NCBI GenBank assembly: GCA_963743825.1
Contig: CAVURC010000009.1
Coordinates: 1 to 64,000, forward strand
DNA: 64,000 nt
DNA from: Sva-07 sp963743825
GTDB taxonomy: Bacteria > Actinomycetota > Acidimicrobiia > Acidimicrobiales > Ilumatobacteraceae
Direction: 5' to 3'
The notes under the pieces were generated by a model. The model saw nothing but the letters and a program-made list of their open reading frames with translations. It made no database searches and had not been told where the DNA came from. The position numbers were made by a program, and so were the translations under genes. This document shows positions 8,320 to 16,555 of the stretch, one piece after another (position 1 is the stretch's first letter; each line of letters begins with the position of its first letter).

Positions 8320-11097
8320 ATGACGACGACCGAACAACCGACGCAACAGCCCGCAGCCGACGACACACAGTGGTATTCGCTGTCCGTCGACGACGCCCTC
8401 GCCCGACTCGGCGTCGACGCAGCGTCGGGTCTCGGGGCCGGCGAGGTCACGAGTCGACTGGCGACCTACGGCCGCAACGAGGTCGCCACGGAGCCGCCAC
8501 CGACGACGTGGCAGATGGCCAAGGCCCAGATCGCCAACCCGATGAACATCATGCTGCTCATCGTCGCCATCGCCAGCTTCGCGATCGGCCAGATCGCGAC
8601 GGGCGTCGTCGTCGCCTCACTCGTCACGTTCAACGTGGTCATGGGGACCAACCAGGAGCGCAAGGCCATGGCGAGCGTCGACGCGCTCTCCCAACTGCAG
8701 GTTCCGATGGCCAGGGTGCGACGCGAGGGCACGGTCGAGCAGGTCGACTCCGTGGGGCTCGTGCCGGGTGACATCCTGCTGGTCGAGGCCGGCGACCTCG
8801 TTCCCGCCGATGCACGCATCATCTCCTCCGCATCGCTCGAGGTACAAGAAGCGGCCCTCACCGGTGAGTCGGCGCCGATCGCGAAGAACAGCACCGCACT
8901 CGGCGACGAGGAGCAACCGCTCGGCGATCGCACCAACCTCGTCTTCCAGAACACCCAGGTCACCCGCGGCTCCGCGGAACTCGTCGTCGTCGCGACCGGG
9001 CAGTCGACCCAGATGGGCCAGATCGCGAACATGGTCACGGCGACCAAGCGCACCAAGTCGCCGCTCCAGATCGAACTCGACGGGCTCACGAAGATCTTCG
9101 GTTTCCTCGCCTGGGGTGCCGTCGCGATCATCGCGATCATCGGCATCGCACGCGACCAGGACACCGAGACACTGATCCTGCTCTGCGTGTCGACCGCGAT
9201 CTCGGCCATCCCGACGGGGCTGCCCACGTTCGTGCAGCTGATGCTCTCCTCCGGGGCGCAACGGCTGGCCGAGTCGAAGGCCGTGGTCAAGTCGCTGAAC
9301 GACGTCGAGACACTCGGCGGCACCACGGTGATCAACAGCGACAAGACCGGCACGCTCACGATGAACGCCATGACGTCGGTCACGATGATCACCGGCGGTT
9401 CGTGGTACAAGATCGAGGGCAGCGGCTACGCCAAGTCGGGGGCCATCCTCGGCCCGGCGGGTGAACCCACACCCGACTTCACCGGCCTCGCACTCGGACT
9501 CGCGCTGTGCAGTGACGCCACTGTCGCCGACGACGAGTCGATCATCGGTGACCCCACCGAAGCGGCGCTCGTCGTGCTCGCCGCCAAGACCGGTGTCGAC
9601 GCCGAGGAGACCCGCCGGGCATTACCGCGGCTGGCGCTCGTGCCGTTCGACTCCGAGTACAAGTTCATGGCCACGTTCCACGACCGGCCGGCCCACATGG
9701 AGCGACCGCTCCTGAACGAACCCCACTTCATGACCGTCAAGGGCGCGCCTGATGTTGTCATCGACCGGTGCTCGCTGGCGCTGTGGCACGGCGAGGCCGT
9801 TCCGATCGACGAGGTCCGCCAGGATCTGCTCGACGCCAACCAGGAGATGTCCGAGAAGGGCCTGCGCGTCCTCGCCTTCGCCGCCCGTGCGCTCTCCGAC
9901 GACACCATGCGCGCTGCCACCGACGACCCGATGGGTGAAGTGCACGACCTGATATTGGTCTCGCTGGTCGGCATCATCGACCCCCTGCGTCCGTCGGCCG
10001 TCGAGGCGGTGCGCATCGCGCACGGCGCCGGCATCGACGTCCGCATGATCACCGGCGACCACACCGTCACGGCCCGGGCGATCGCCGATCAACTCGGCCT
10101 CGGCCCTGGCGTCATCACCGGGACCGACCTGCAGAAGCTCAGCGACGACGAGGTGAAGGAGCGACTGCCCGAACTGCACGTCTTCGGCCGGGTCGCTCCC
10201 GAGGACAAGGTACGGCTCGCCCGCCTCATGCAGGAGACGGGCCAGGTCGTCGCCATGACCGGCGATGCCGTGAACGATGCAGCTGCCCTGAAGCAGGCCG
10301 ACGTCGGCGTCGCCATGGGCAGCGGCTCCGAGGTGACCAAGCAGGCCGGCAAGCTCATTCTCACCGACGACAACTTCGGCACGCTCGTGCACGCCGTCGA
10401 CCTCGGTCGCGACATCTATCGACGGATCTCGTCGTACGTGAAGTTGCAGTTGACGATCCTGTCGTCGGTGCTGCAGCTCATGGTCATCGCCACGATCCTG
10501 AACATCAACGAGGGCGTCGCGCTCTTCCCGATGCAGTTGCTGTTCGCGAAGTTCTTCGTCGTCGCCACCGTCGTCATCGGCTTCATCGTCGACGTTCCCG
10601 ATCCAGGCGTCATGGACCGACCGCCGCGTACCCCCGGTTCGAGGATCGCCACTGGCGCTCAGACCGTCCGCTGGGTGATCAGCGGCTTCATCATCGCCGG
10701 TACGGCGCTGGCGCTGCTCTCGTGGGGGCCCGGTGAGCCGAGCACCACCGACCCGTCGACCTCGATGACGATGGCGTTCACGGTCGTTGCGTTGAGCGCG
10801 GTGAACATGGGCTTCGTGATGCGCCGCGAACGGCAGGTGCCTTGGTCGGCGCCGCTGTTTCCCTACATGGGCTGGATCATGCTCGGCTGGGCGTTGACCA
10901 TCGCCGCCGTGGAGACCCGCCTGCTCCAGCGCATCCTCGACACCGTGTCGCTGACCGGTGCACAATGGGCCCTCGTGATCGGTCTGTCGCTCATCTCCCC
11001 GCTGTTCGTCGCGATCGACAAGATCATCCAGATACGGCGACTCGACCGCGAGCAGCGAGAGCACCCCTTCGCCGGCATCGCCACCAACCCCGCGTGA
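8320..11097 (+). CDS. P2-like cation-transporting P-type ATPase with atypical membrane motifs
   Basis: This 925-residue pump has a complete catalytic core: an N-terminal cation-ATPase domain, TGES (residues 181-184) in the actuator, the phosphorylated Asp in DKTGTLT (Asp 341), an N-domain with KGAPD, and MITGD and MTGDAVNDAAALKQAD in the P domain. The layout is that of Ca2+/Na+ (P2) ATPases. However, the helix 4 motif normally reading PEGLP is PTGLP, and the hinge motif GVNDAPALK has become AVNDAAALK. Helices 5 and 6 lack the usual N...D ion ligands (KFFVVATVVIGFIVDVPDPG instead). The substrate is therefore uncertain. The stop overlaps the next start (GTGA, 11094-11097). Confidence 0.85.
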   Translation: MTTTEQPTQQPAADDTQWYSLSVDDALARLGVDAASGLGAGEVTSRLATYGRNEVATEPPPTTWQMAKAQIANPMNIMLLIVAIASFAIGQIATGVVVASLVTFNVVMGTNQERKAMASVDALSQLQVPMARVRREGTVEQVDSVGLVPGDILLVEAGDLVPADARIISSASLEVQEAALTGESAPIAKNSTALGDEEQPLGDRTNLVFQNTQVTRGSAELVVVATGQSTQMGQIANMVTATKRTKSPLQIELDGLTKIFGFLAWGAVAIIAIIGIARDQDTETLILLCVSTAISAIPTGLPTFVQLMLSSGAQRLAESKAVVKSLNDVETLGGTTVINSDKTGTLTMNAMTSVTMITGGSWYKIEGSGYAKSGAILGPAGEPTPDFTGLALGLALCSDATVADDESIIGDPTEAALVVLAAKTGVDAEETRRALPRLALVPFDSEYKFMATFHDRPAHMERPLLNEPHFMTVKGAPDVVIDRCSLALWHGEAVPIDEVRQDLLDANQEMSEKGLRVLAFAARALSDDTMRAATDDPMGEVHDLILVSLVGIIDPLRPSAVEAVRIAHGAGIDVRMITGDHTVTARAIADQLGLGPGVITGTDLQKLSDDEVKERLPELHVFGRVAPEDKVRLARLMQETGQVVAMTGDAVNDAAALKQADVGVAMGSGSEVTKQAGKLILTDDNFGTLVHAVDLGRDIYRRISSYVKLQLTILSSVLQLMVIATILNINEGVALFPMQLLFAKFFVVATVVIGFIVDVPDPGVMDRPPRTPGSRIATGAQTVRWVISGFIIAGTALALLSWGPGEPSTTDPSTSMTMAFTVVALSAVNMGFVMRRERQVPWSAPLFPYMGWIMLGWALTIAAVETRLLQRILDTVSLTGAQWALVIGLSLISPLFVAIDKIIQIRRLDREQREHPFAGIATNPA

Positions 11098-12827
11098 CTG
11101 ATCAGCAAACGGCTCCGACCGGATGGCGGGGCGCCGTCCCCGGCATCACGGCGATCCGCACCTACGAACGATCGTGGCTGCGCTTCGACCTGATCGCCGG
11201 CGTCGTGCTCGCCGCCATCCTCGTCCCGCAGGGGATGGCATACGCCGAACTCGCCGGTCTCCCGCCGGTCACGGGCCTCTACACCACCATCGCCTGCCTG
11301 GTGGGCTATGCGCTCATGGGGCCCTCACGCGTGCTCGTGCTCGGGCCCGACTCGTCGGTGTCGCCCCTGATCTTCGCCGCCATCGTGCCGCTCGTGGTCG
11401 TCGCCGACGACCCGGAGACGGCGATCGCCCTCGCCGGGATGATGGCCGTGATGGTGGGCCTGATCCTGATCGGACTCGGAGCGGGCAAGCTCGGCTTCGT
11501 CGCCGACCTGCTGTCGAAGGAGGTGCAGGTCGGCTACATGAACGGCCTCGCCATCACGATCTTCGTCGGTCAGCTCCCCAAGCTTGCCGGGTTCTCGACC
11601 GACGCCGACGGGTTCGTCGACGAACTGCAGGCATTCGTCGACGGATTCCCCGACCGGAACACGACCGCGCTGTGGCTCGGGCTCACAACGCTCGCCGTGC
11701 TCCTGCTGCTCCCCCGGTTCACCAAGACGATCCCCGCGGTGCTCGTCGCCGTCATCGGCGCCACGGTGGTCACCGGCGTGTTCGATCTCGACATCTCGAC
11801 GGTCGGCACCCTGCCCGAGGGGCTCCCGAGTCCCGCGCTTCCATGGACGAGCGTGAGCGACGTCGCACCGATGCTGTTCGCCGCCGTCGGGATCACCCTC
11901 GTCTCGCTCACCGACACCATCGCCACCTCCACCGCGTTCGCGGCACGACGCGGCGAGGAGGTGAAACCCGATCAGGAGATGATCGGCATCGGCTCGGCCA
12001 ACATCGCGGCCGGGTTCTTCCAGGGTTTTGCCGTGTCGACGAGCAGCTCTCGCACTGCAGTGGCCGATCAGACCGGCGCGAAGAGCCAACTCACCGGTCT
12101 GGTGGGTGCCGGCATGGTCGCGCTGCTCCTGCTGTTCTTCAACGGACTCCTCAAGAGTCTCCCGCAGACCGCGCTCGCCGCCGTGGTGATCGCCGCAGCA
12201 TTCTCGCTGGTCGATCTCTCGACGCTGCGCCGCTACTTCGAGGTGCGCAGGAGTTCGTTCTACCTCTCGCTCGTCGCCTCCGCCGGTGTGGTCTTCTTCG
12301 GGGTGCTGCAGGGCATTCTCATCGCAGTGGTGCTGTCGATCCTGCTGTTCTTCCGGCGCAGCTGGTGGCCGCACGGTGAGGTGCTCGGCCAGATCGACGG
12401 CGAAGCGGGGTGGCACAGCGCCCACAACGGTGCCGTCGCCGTGGAGACCCCCGGCATCGTCGTGTTCCGGTGGGAAGCGCCCCTGTTCTTCGCCAATGCC
12501 GGCATGTTCCGCCAGCAGGTGCGCCAACTCGCCCTCGAACGCAAACCACGGTGGATCATCCTGCAGTGCGAAGCGATCACCGACATCGACGTCACCGCGG
12601 CCGACGTGCTGGAACAGCTCGACATCGAGCTGAACGGGCAGGGCATCAACATCGCGTTCGTCGAACTGCGCAGCCGGCTCAAGGACCTGGTCTACGACTA
12701 CGGGCTGTTCGCAACGCTCGACCGCGACCACTTCTACGATTCGATCGAGGCCGCCCTCGCCGCGATCGAGACCACCGACGAACCCGACGGCATGACGCCG
12801 CCCGGCAACGAGAATGGGAAGATGTGA
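11094..12827 (+). CDS. SulP-family anion transporter with C-terminal STAS domain
   Basis: This 577-residue protein belongs to the SLC26/SulP family, which carries sulfate, bicarbonate or other anions across the inner membrane. After a short N-terminus come LVPQGMAYAELAGLPPVTGLYT (the conserved helix 1-2 signature) and 10 or more further helices. The C-terminal third is a STAS domain that begins near VVFRWEAPLFFANAGMFRQQV and contains CEAITDIDVTAADVL, the region that in SpoIIAA-like proteins holds the phosphorylatable Ser/Thr; here the position is DVT. The start is GTG, coupled to the ATPase by a 4-base overlap. The substrate cannot be told from sequence. Confidence 0.88.
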   Translation: MTDQQTAPTGWRGAVPGITAIRTYERSWLRFDLIAGVVLAAILVPQGMAYAELAGLPPVTGLYTTIACLVGYALMGPSRVLVLGPDSSVSPLIFAAIVPLVVVADDPETAIALAGMMAVMVGLILIGLGAGKLGFVADLLSKEVQVGYMNGLAITIFVGQLPKLAGFSTDADGFVDELQAFVDGFPDRNTTALWLGLTTLAVLLLLPRFTKTIPAVLVAVIGATVVTGVFDLDISTVGTLPEGLPSPALPWTSVSDVAPMLFAAVGITLVSLTDTIATSTAFAARRGEEVKPDQEMIGIGSANIAAGFFQGFAVSTSSSRTAVADQTGAKSQLTGLVGAGMVALLLLFFNGLLKSLPQTALAAVVIAAAFSLVDLSTLRRYFEVRRSSFYLSLVASAGVVFFGVLQGILIAVVLSILLFFRRSWWPHGEVLGQIDGEAGWHSAHNGAVAVETPGIVVFRWEAPLFFANAGMFRQQVRQLALERKPRWIILQCEAITDIDVTAADVLEQLDIELNGQGINIAFVELRSRLKDLVYDYGLFATLDRDHFYDSIEAALAAIETTDEPDGMTPPGNENGKM

Positions 12828-12829
12828 CC

Positions 12830-14091
12830 ATGACATCGCGTCGTACTGCCAGCATCGCTGCACTCGTGCTCATCGCGGCCGGTCTGTTCGTGGTGGCCTA
12901 CACGGCCGCTCGGTCGTTCCCACGTGGGCTCATCTCGATGGTGTTCCTGCTCCTCGCGATGGCCGCTGCCTGGGAGGCACTCCGTCGACGCGGTCCCGCC
13001 AGGACCGCCCTCCTGGTCGTCAGCGTCGCTGCTCCTGGTCGGATTCGTGGGCGTCCTGGTTGGCGGCAGGATCCTCGCCGAAGCCATCCTGGCCGCTGTG
13101 CTCTTCGCGCTCGGTACGGCTGCTGCGCGAACGGCCTTTCGCATCCACGTCCCGCTCCCCGCCGCCGAGGCGCCCAAGCGTGCGGTCGTGATCTGGAATC
13201 CGAAGTCGGGGGGCGGCAAGGCCCTGGCCGCCAACCTCGATGCCGAGGCACGCGCCCGCGGGATCGAGCCCATCGAGTTGCGCCCCGGCGACGACCTCAT
13301 CCAACTCGTACGCGACGCCGTGGCGAACGGCGCCGACGCGCTCGCCGCGGCCGGAGGTGACGGAACGCAGGCCCTCGTCGCCACCATCGCCGCCGAACTC
13401 GACCTCCCGTTCGCCTGTATTCCGGCCGGTACGCGCAACCACTTCGCGCTCGACCTCGGCGTCGATCGCGACGACGTCGTCGGCGCGCTCGACGCTTTCG
13501 TCAACGGAGGCGAACGACGCGTCGACCTGGCCGAGGTCAACGGCCGGGTGTTCGTCAACAACGTCTCGCTCGGCCTGTACGCCGAGGCCGTACAGCGGTC
13601 CGGGTACCGCGACGCCAAGATCCGCACCGTGCTCGACACCATCCCCGACTTCAGCGGCGTCGACACGGGCGACCACGTGCTGGAGTACACCGGCCCCGGC
13701 GGCATTCAGCGGCCGGCGGGCCACCGTGATCATGGTGTCGAACAACTCGTATCGGCTCGGCACGCTGGTGGGATCGGGCACACGACCGAGCATCGACGAC
13801 GGTGAACTCGGTGTTGCCGTGGCGGAGGTGACCTCGAACGAGGCGCGCGGGCGAGGACGATTCCGGCAATGGACGGCACCGACGTTCGAGGTGGGCTCCG
13901 ACGCGCCGGTGCCCGCCGGCGTCGACGGTGAGGCACTCCTGCTCGATCCACCCCTGCGGTTCACCATCCGGCCCGGCGCGCTCCGGGTACGGATCGCACC
14001 GCAGCACCCGGGCGCGTCGCCGTCCGCTGCCGCGCCCGACAGCATGCTCGACGGTGCCCGCAAGCTGTTCCACATCGCCCGCCACGGCTGA
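12830..14091 (+). CDS. diacylglycerol/sphingosine kinase-like (DAGK_cat) membrane protein, two frameshifts
   Basis: ATG 12830 lies 3 bases after the SulP stop. The N-terminus has three or four hydrophobic helices (IAALVLIAAGLFVVAYTAA...). Near 13020 the frame must shift to continue LLLVGFVGVLVGG and then the lipid-kinase catalytic domain: VIWNPKSGGGKA, AAGGDGTQALVA (nucleotide-binding GGDGT) and IPAGTRNHFALDLG, all family hallmarks. Near 13710 a second shift leads to RATVIMVSNNSYR and the C-terminal beta-sandwich ending FHIARHG. Corrected length is about 420 residues. The family phosphorylates diacylglycerol or related lipids at the membrane; the substrate here is unknown. Both shifts leave conserved sequence on each side, so sequence error is likelier than decay. 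Confidence 0.78.
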
Positions 14092-14113
14092 CTGCTCCAC
14101 CACCCTCGACCCG

Positions 14114-14160
14114 AAATGTGCGCTGGAATGTGCACCCAGCGCACATTCCAGCGCATTTTT
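14114..14160. terminator. bidirectional rho-independent terminator
   Basis: A long, nearly perfect inverted repeat lies between the convergent lipid-kinase and hydrolase genes. The left arm AAATGTGCGCTGGAATGTGC pairs with the right arm GCACATTCCAGCGCATTTTT around a short ACCCAGC loop. The stem ends in a T-run on the plus strand and an A-run (T-run on the other strand) at the left, so it can stop transcription from both sides. Confidence 0.8.
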
Positions 14161-14165
14161 CGGGT

Positions 14166-14879
14166 TCAGGCGGGGAGGAGGACGGGGGGGAGCCAGTCGT
14201 CGAGGCGTTCGGTGATGGCGGCGTCGCTCTTGCCCAGCAGGTGGCCGTCGCCGGGCAGCATCACGACCTCACCGTGCCCGGCGATCGCCGCGACCACGTA
14301 GCTCGCCTCGGCGGGCAGCAACTCGTCGCGGTCGCCGTGGAACAACAACAGCGGGCGGCCGTCGAGTGCGCCGGCCACCTCGCAGCCGGCCGACTGCGTG
14401 GCGAAGGTGACCACGCCGACGACCGACACCGGCATGACGACCGCACAGCGCACGGCCACCGCGCCACCGAAGCTGTGCCCCATCACGACAACCCGCTCGG
14501 CGCCGGCATCACGGGCCAGTTCCACTCCGCAGGCCAGGTCGTGCGCGCACAGATCGAGATTGTTCGGTTCGCGATACCCGACCCGGACGAAACGTACGCC
14601 CCGAGCCGCCCATCGCTCGCCGAGTGCGTGGTACAGCGCATGGCCGGGGCCGAGCATGCCGCCCAGCGCACCGCCACACGCCACGATGGCAGCACCGAGC
14701 GCAGTTGCGGGGGCCGGCTCGTGCGTGAGCACCGTGAGCAGCCCACGCCGCGTGTAGATCTCGCGGTGTCGAAACGTCGGCGTCACCTCCACCTCGGTCG
14801 CGGCCAGCAGGTGCAACGCCTCGAGCGCCGTCGGATCGGACGGATCCGTTGGTTGCTCCGCTCCGTCGACGTCACCCAT
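14166..14879 (-). CDS. alpha/beta hydrolase (dienelactone-hydrolase-like)
   Basis: This 237-residue cytoplasmic protein has a complete alpha/beta-hydrolase triad: nucleophile Ser 136 in GHSFGG, an Asp in LLFHGDRDELLP and a His in LPGDGH close to the C-terminus. The first about 30 residues are acidic and probably disordered. The substrate is unknown; esterase and thioesterase activities both occur in this group. It is transcribed towards the terminator at 14114-14160 and its ATG (14879) is divergent from the MarR gene, 23 bases away, so MarR could control it. That regulation is inferred only from the divergent arrangement. Confidence 0.78.
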   Translation of the reverse strand: MGDVDGAEQPTDPSDPTALEALHLLAATEVEVTPTFRHREIYTRRGLLTVLTHEPAPATALGAAIVACGGALGGMLGPGHALYHALGERWAARGVRFVRVGYREPNNLDLCAHDLACGVELARDAGAERVVVMGHSFGGAVAVRCAVVMPVSVVGVVTFATQSAGCEVAGALDGRPLLLFHGDRDELLPAEASYVVAAIAGHGEVVMLPGDGHLLGKSDAAITERLDDWLPPVLLPA

Positions 14880-14902
14880 GGCTCACTACCGTACAAACGC
14901 AC

Positions 14903-15430
14903 ATGCCGAGCCCAGCCAGCGGAACCAAGGCGGTCGACTTCCGGAACCGGACCGATCGGGAACACGCCCGTCGCATCGGACGCGCCTGGATCGAGATGCG
15001 CCGAGGTGCCGGCGCATCAGCATTGCGCTCCTACCTGTTCGGACGCGAGACACCGCTCGAGCAGGGCCAGATGGACGCCCTCGACCTGCTGTCTCGCCGC
15101 AACGACCGGCCCATGAAGGAGCTGGCCGCACGGCTGCGCGTCGACCCGTCGACCGCCACCCGAGCGGTGCAACGACTCGAAGCCGACGGTCTCGTCGAGC
15201 GGTATTCCTCCCCCGAGGACGGCCGGGTCGTGCTCGTACGGATCACCGCCGAGGGCACCCGACGTCACGACGACGTCGCCGCTCGACGGTCGACGGCGAT
15301 GATGCACATCCTGAGCGAATTCGAACCCGGTGAGCGTGCCAAGCTCGCCGACCTGCTCGACCGATTCGTCGAGTCGGTCGACACGGTCATGACACGGATG
15401 GTCGAACCGAACAATCGGGAAACGCCCTGA
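14903..15430 (+). CDS. MarR-family transcriptional regulator
   Basis: This 175-residue winged-helix DNA-binding protein has the MarR core at residues 45-140. A helical dimer region is followed by LDLLSRRNDRPMKELAARLRVDPSTATRAVQRLEADGLVERY (helix-turn-helix and start of the wing), then DGRVVLVRITAEG, the wing with its conserved Asp-Arg. No ligand-binding residue is evident. ATG 14903 is chosen over an earlier in-frame GTG (14849) because it leaves a normal-length N-terminus. It is divergent from the hydrolase at 14166-14879, a classic arrangement for a MarR repressor and its target. The downstream sigma factor gene starts 32 bases after its stop. Confidence 0.85.
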   Translation: MPSPASGTKAVDFRNRTDREHARRIGRAWIEMRRGAGASALRSYLFGRETPLEQGQMDALDLLSRRNDRPMKELAARLRVDPSTATRAVQRLEADGLVERYSSPEDGRVVLVRITAEGTRRHDDVAARRSTAMMHILSEFEPGERAKLADLLDRFVESVDTVMTRMVEPNNRETP

Positions 15431-15444
15431 CCCCGAGGGGTCAG
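15427..15444. promoter_or_regulatory. perfect 8+2+8 dyad between marR-like and sigR-like genes
   Basis: CTGACCCC-GA-GGGGTCAG overlaps the MarR stop codon and lies 18 bases before the sigma factor start. It has no T-run, and its position near the sigma gene's translation start suits either an operator (possibly of the MarR protein) or a small hairpin that affects expression of the sigma gene. Confidence 0.4.
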
Positions 15445-15462
15445 CCCGGTACAGTCCCGCTC

Positions 15463-16038
15463 ATGGCCGACCAGGCAACGTTCGCCGCCGAGGCGATGCA
15501 GTACGCACCACAGCTCTACTCCGGTGCGCTGCGCATGACCCGCAACCGCTCCGACGCCGAAGACCTCGTGCAGGAGACCTACCTCAAGGCGTACCGGAGC
15601 TACCACTCGTTCACCGAGGGCACGAACCTGCGTGCCTGGTTGTTCCGGATCATGACGAACACGTTCATCAACTCCTATCGCGCGAAGCAGCGGCGGCCGG
15701 ACGAGACCGAACTGGGTGACTTCGAGGACCTCTACCTCTACAAGAACATCGGCACGCTGCAGAACGCAGCGGTCGGTCGGTCGGCCGAGGAATCACTGAT
15801 GGCACTGCTCCCCGACGACGAGGTGAAGCAGGCGCTCGAAGACCTCCCCGACAACTTCCGGCTGCCCGTGATACTCGCCGACGTCGAAGGCTTCTCGTAC
15901 AAGGAGATCGCCGAGATGCTCGACATCCCCATCGGAACCGTGATGTCGCGGCTGCACCGGGGAAGAAAAGCGATGCAGCGGGCGTTGCACGACTTTGCCC
16001 TCGCACGGGGGCTCGTGGCCGCAGAGGAGCAGGGTTGA
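15463..16038 (+). CDS. sigR: ECF sigma factor, SigR/SigH group
   Basis: This 191-residue alternative sigma factor resembles the actinobacterial SigR/SigH proteins that respond to thiol-oxidative stress. Region 2 (about residues 10-80) has RNRSDAEDLVQETYLKAYRSYHSFTEGTNLRAWLFRIMTN. Region 4 (about 125-180) has LPDNFRLPVILADVEGFSYKEIAEMLDIPIGTVMSRLHRGRK. Both closely follow the SigR pattern, including the G-T-N-L-R-A-W block. Its stop overlaps the ATG of a zinc-binding anti-sigma gene (TGATG), as in sigR-rsrA operons. The presence of mycothiol synthesis (mshA, 43303) fits a SigR regulon. Confidence 0.88.
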   Translation: MADQATFAAEAMQYAPQLYSGALRMTRNRSDAEDLVQETYLKAYRSYHSFTEGTNLRAWLFRIMTNTFINSYRAKQRRPDETELGDFEDLYLYKNIGTLQNAAVGRSAEESLMALLPDDEVKQALEDLPDNFRLPVILADVEGFSYKEIAEMLDIPIGTVMSRLHRGRKAMQRALHDFALARGLVAAEEQG

Positions 16039-16331
16039 TGGACGACGAGGTGAACAGCGAAGCCAGCCGGACGGTCGGGACCCGCGACTGCAACCAGACG
16101 CTGCGAGAACTCGACGTGTTCCTCGACGGCGAACTGTCCGACGAACAGCAGGGGGCAATCCGACACCATCTCGACGGGTGCATGGACTGTCTCGGTGCCT
16201 TCGACTTCCACGCCGAGCTGAAGGCGGTCGTGGCGGAGAAGTGCCACAACGACGAGATGCCGCCCGACCTGCTCGCCAAGATCGAGCTGTGTTTCGGCAC
16301 CGACTTCGACGGCGACGGCCAGATCGGCTGA
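16038..16331 (+). CDS. rsrA: RsrA-like zinc-binding anti-sigma factor (ZAS)
   Basis: This 97-residue protein carries the redox-sensitive ZAS zinc site: Cys 18, then His 44-x3-Cys 48-x2-Cys 51, and a further Cys 69 in AEKCH. In RsrA, oxidation of the site frees SigR. The acidic C-terminus (GTDFDGDGQIG) is not conserved. It is translationally coupled to the sigma gene by one shared base. Assignment rests on the motif, size and position together. Confidence 0.85.
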   Translation: MDDEVNSEASRTVGTRDCNQTLRELDVFLDGELSDEQQGAIRHHLDGCMDCLGAFDFHAELKAVVAEKCHNDEMPPDLLAKIELCFGTDFDGDGQIG

Positions 16332-16385
16332 TCGCAGCGTCGAGAACTGTGTGCGGGTCCGACCCGGGGGTTAGCCTCTCCGATC

Positions 16386-16544
16386 ATGCTCGTCGCAAAC
16401 GTGTGGCACTGGTGGATCGGCATTGCGCTCGTTCTCGTCTCGGTGATCTTCCTGGTCGTGTTGGTGGTCGGCTACATGAAGTTCGTGTCATCACAGAAGT
16501 ACCCGTCGGCCAAGCAGCAGCGCGCCCGGCACACCGACCTGTAG
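16386..16544 (+). CDS. small single-pass membrane protein, 52 residues
   Basis: ATG 16386 opens a 52-codon frame. It starts MLVANVWHWW, then has one hydrophobic helix of about 22 residues (IALVLVSVIFLVVLVVGY), and ends in a basic cytoplasmic tail (KYPSAKQQRARHTDL). The tail charge predicts N-out/C-in. It lies in the 224-base gap between the anti-sigma gene and tilS with no room for another gene, and it looks like a real small protein rather than noise. No function is assigned. Confidence 0.6.
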   Translation: MLVANVWHWWIGIALVLVSVIFLVVLVVGYMKFVSSQKYPSAKQQRARHTDL

Positions 16545-16555
16545 CTGCGGCGGGC

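Noticed and set aside
9622..11064. Long minus-strand frame antisense to the P-type ATPase
   Set aside because: Same composition artefact. The plus strand holds all P-type ATPase motifs in frame.
7432..14091. A defence island built on PPK2, STAS and ATPase genes
   Set aside because: All members are metabolic or transport families and no nuclease, reverse transcriptase or signalling effector is present.
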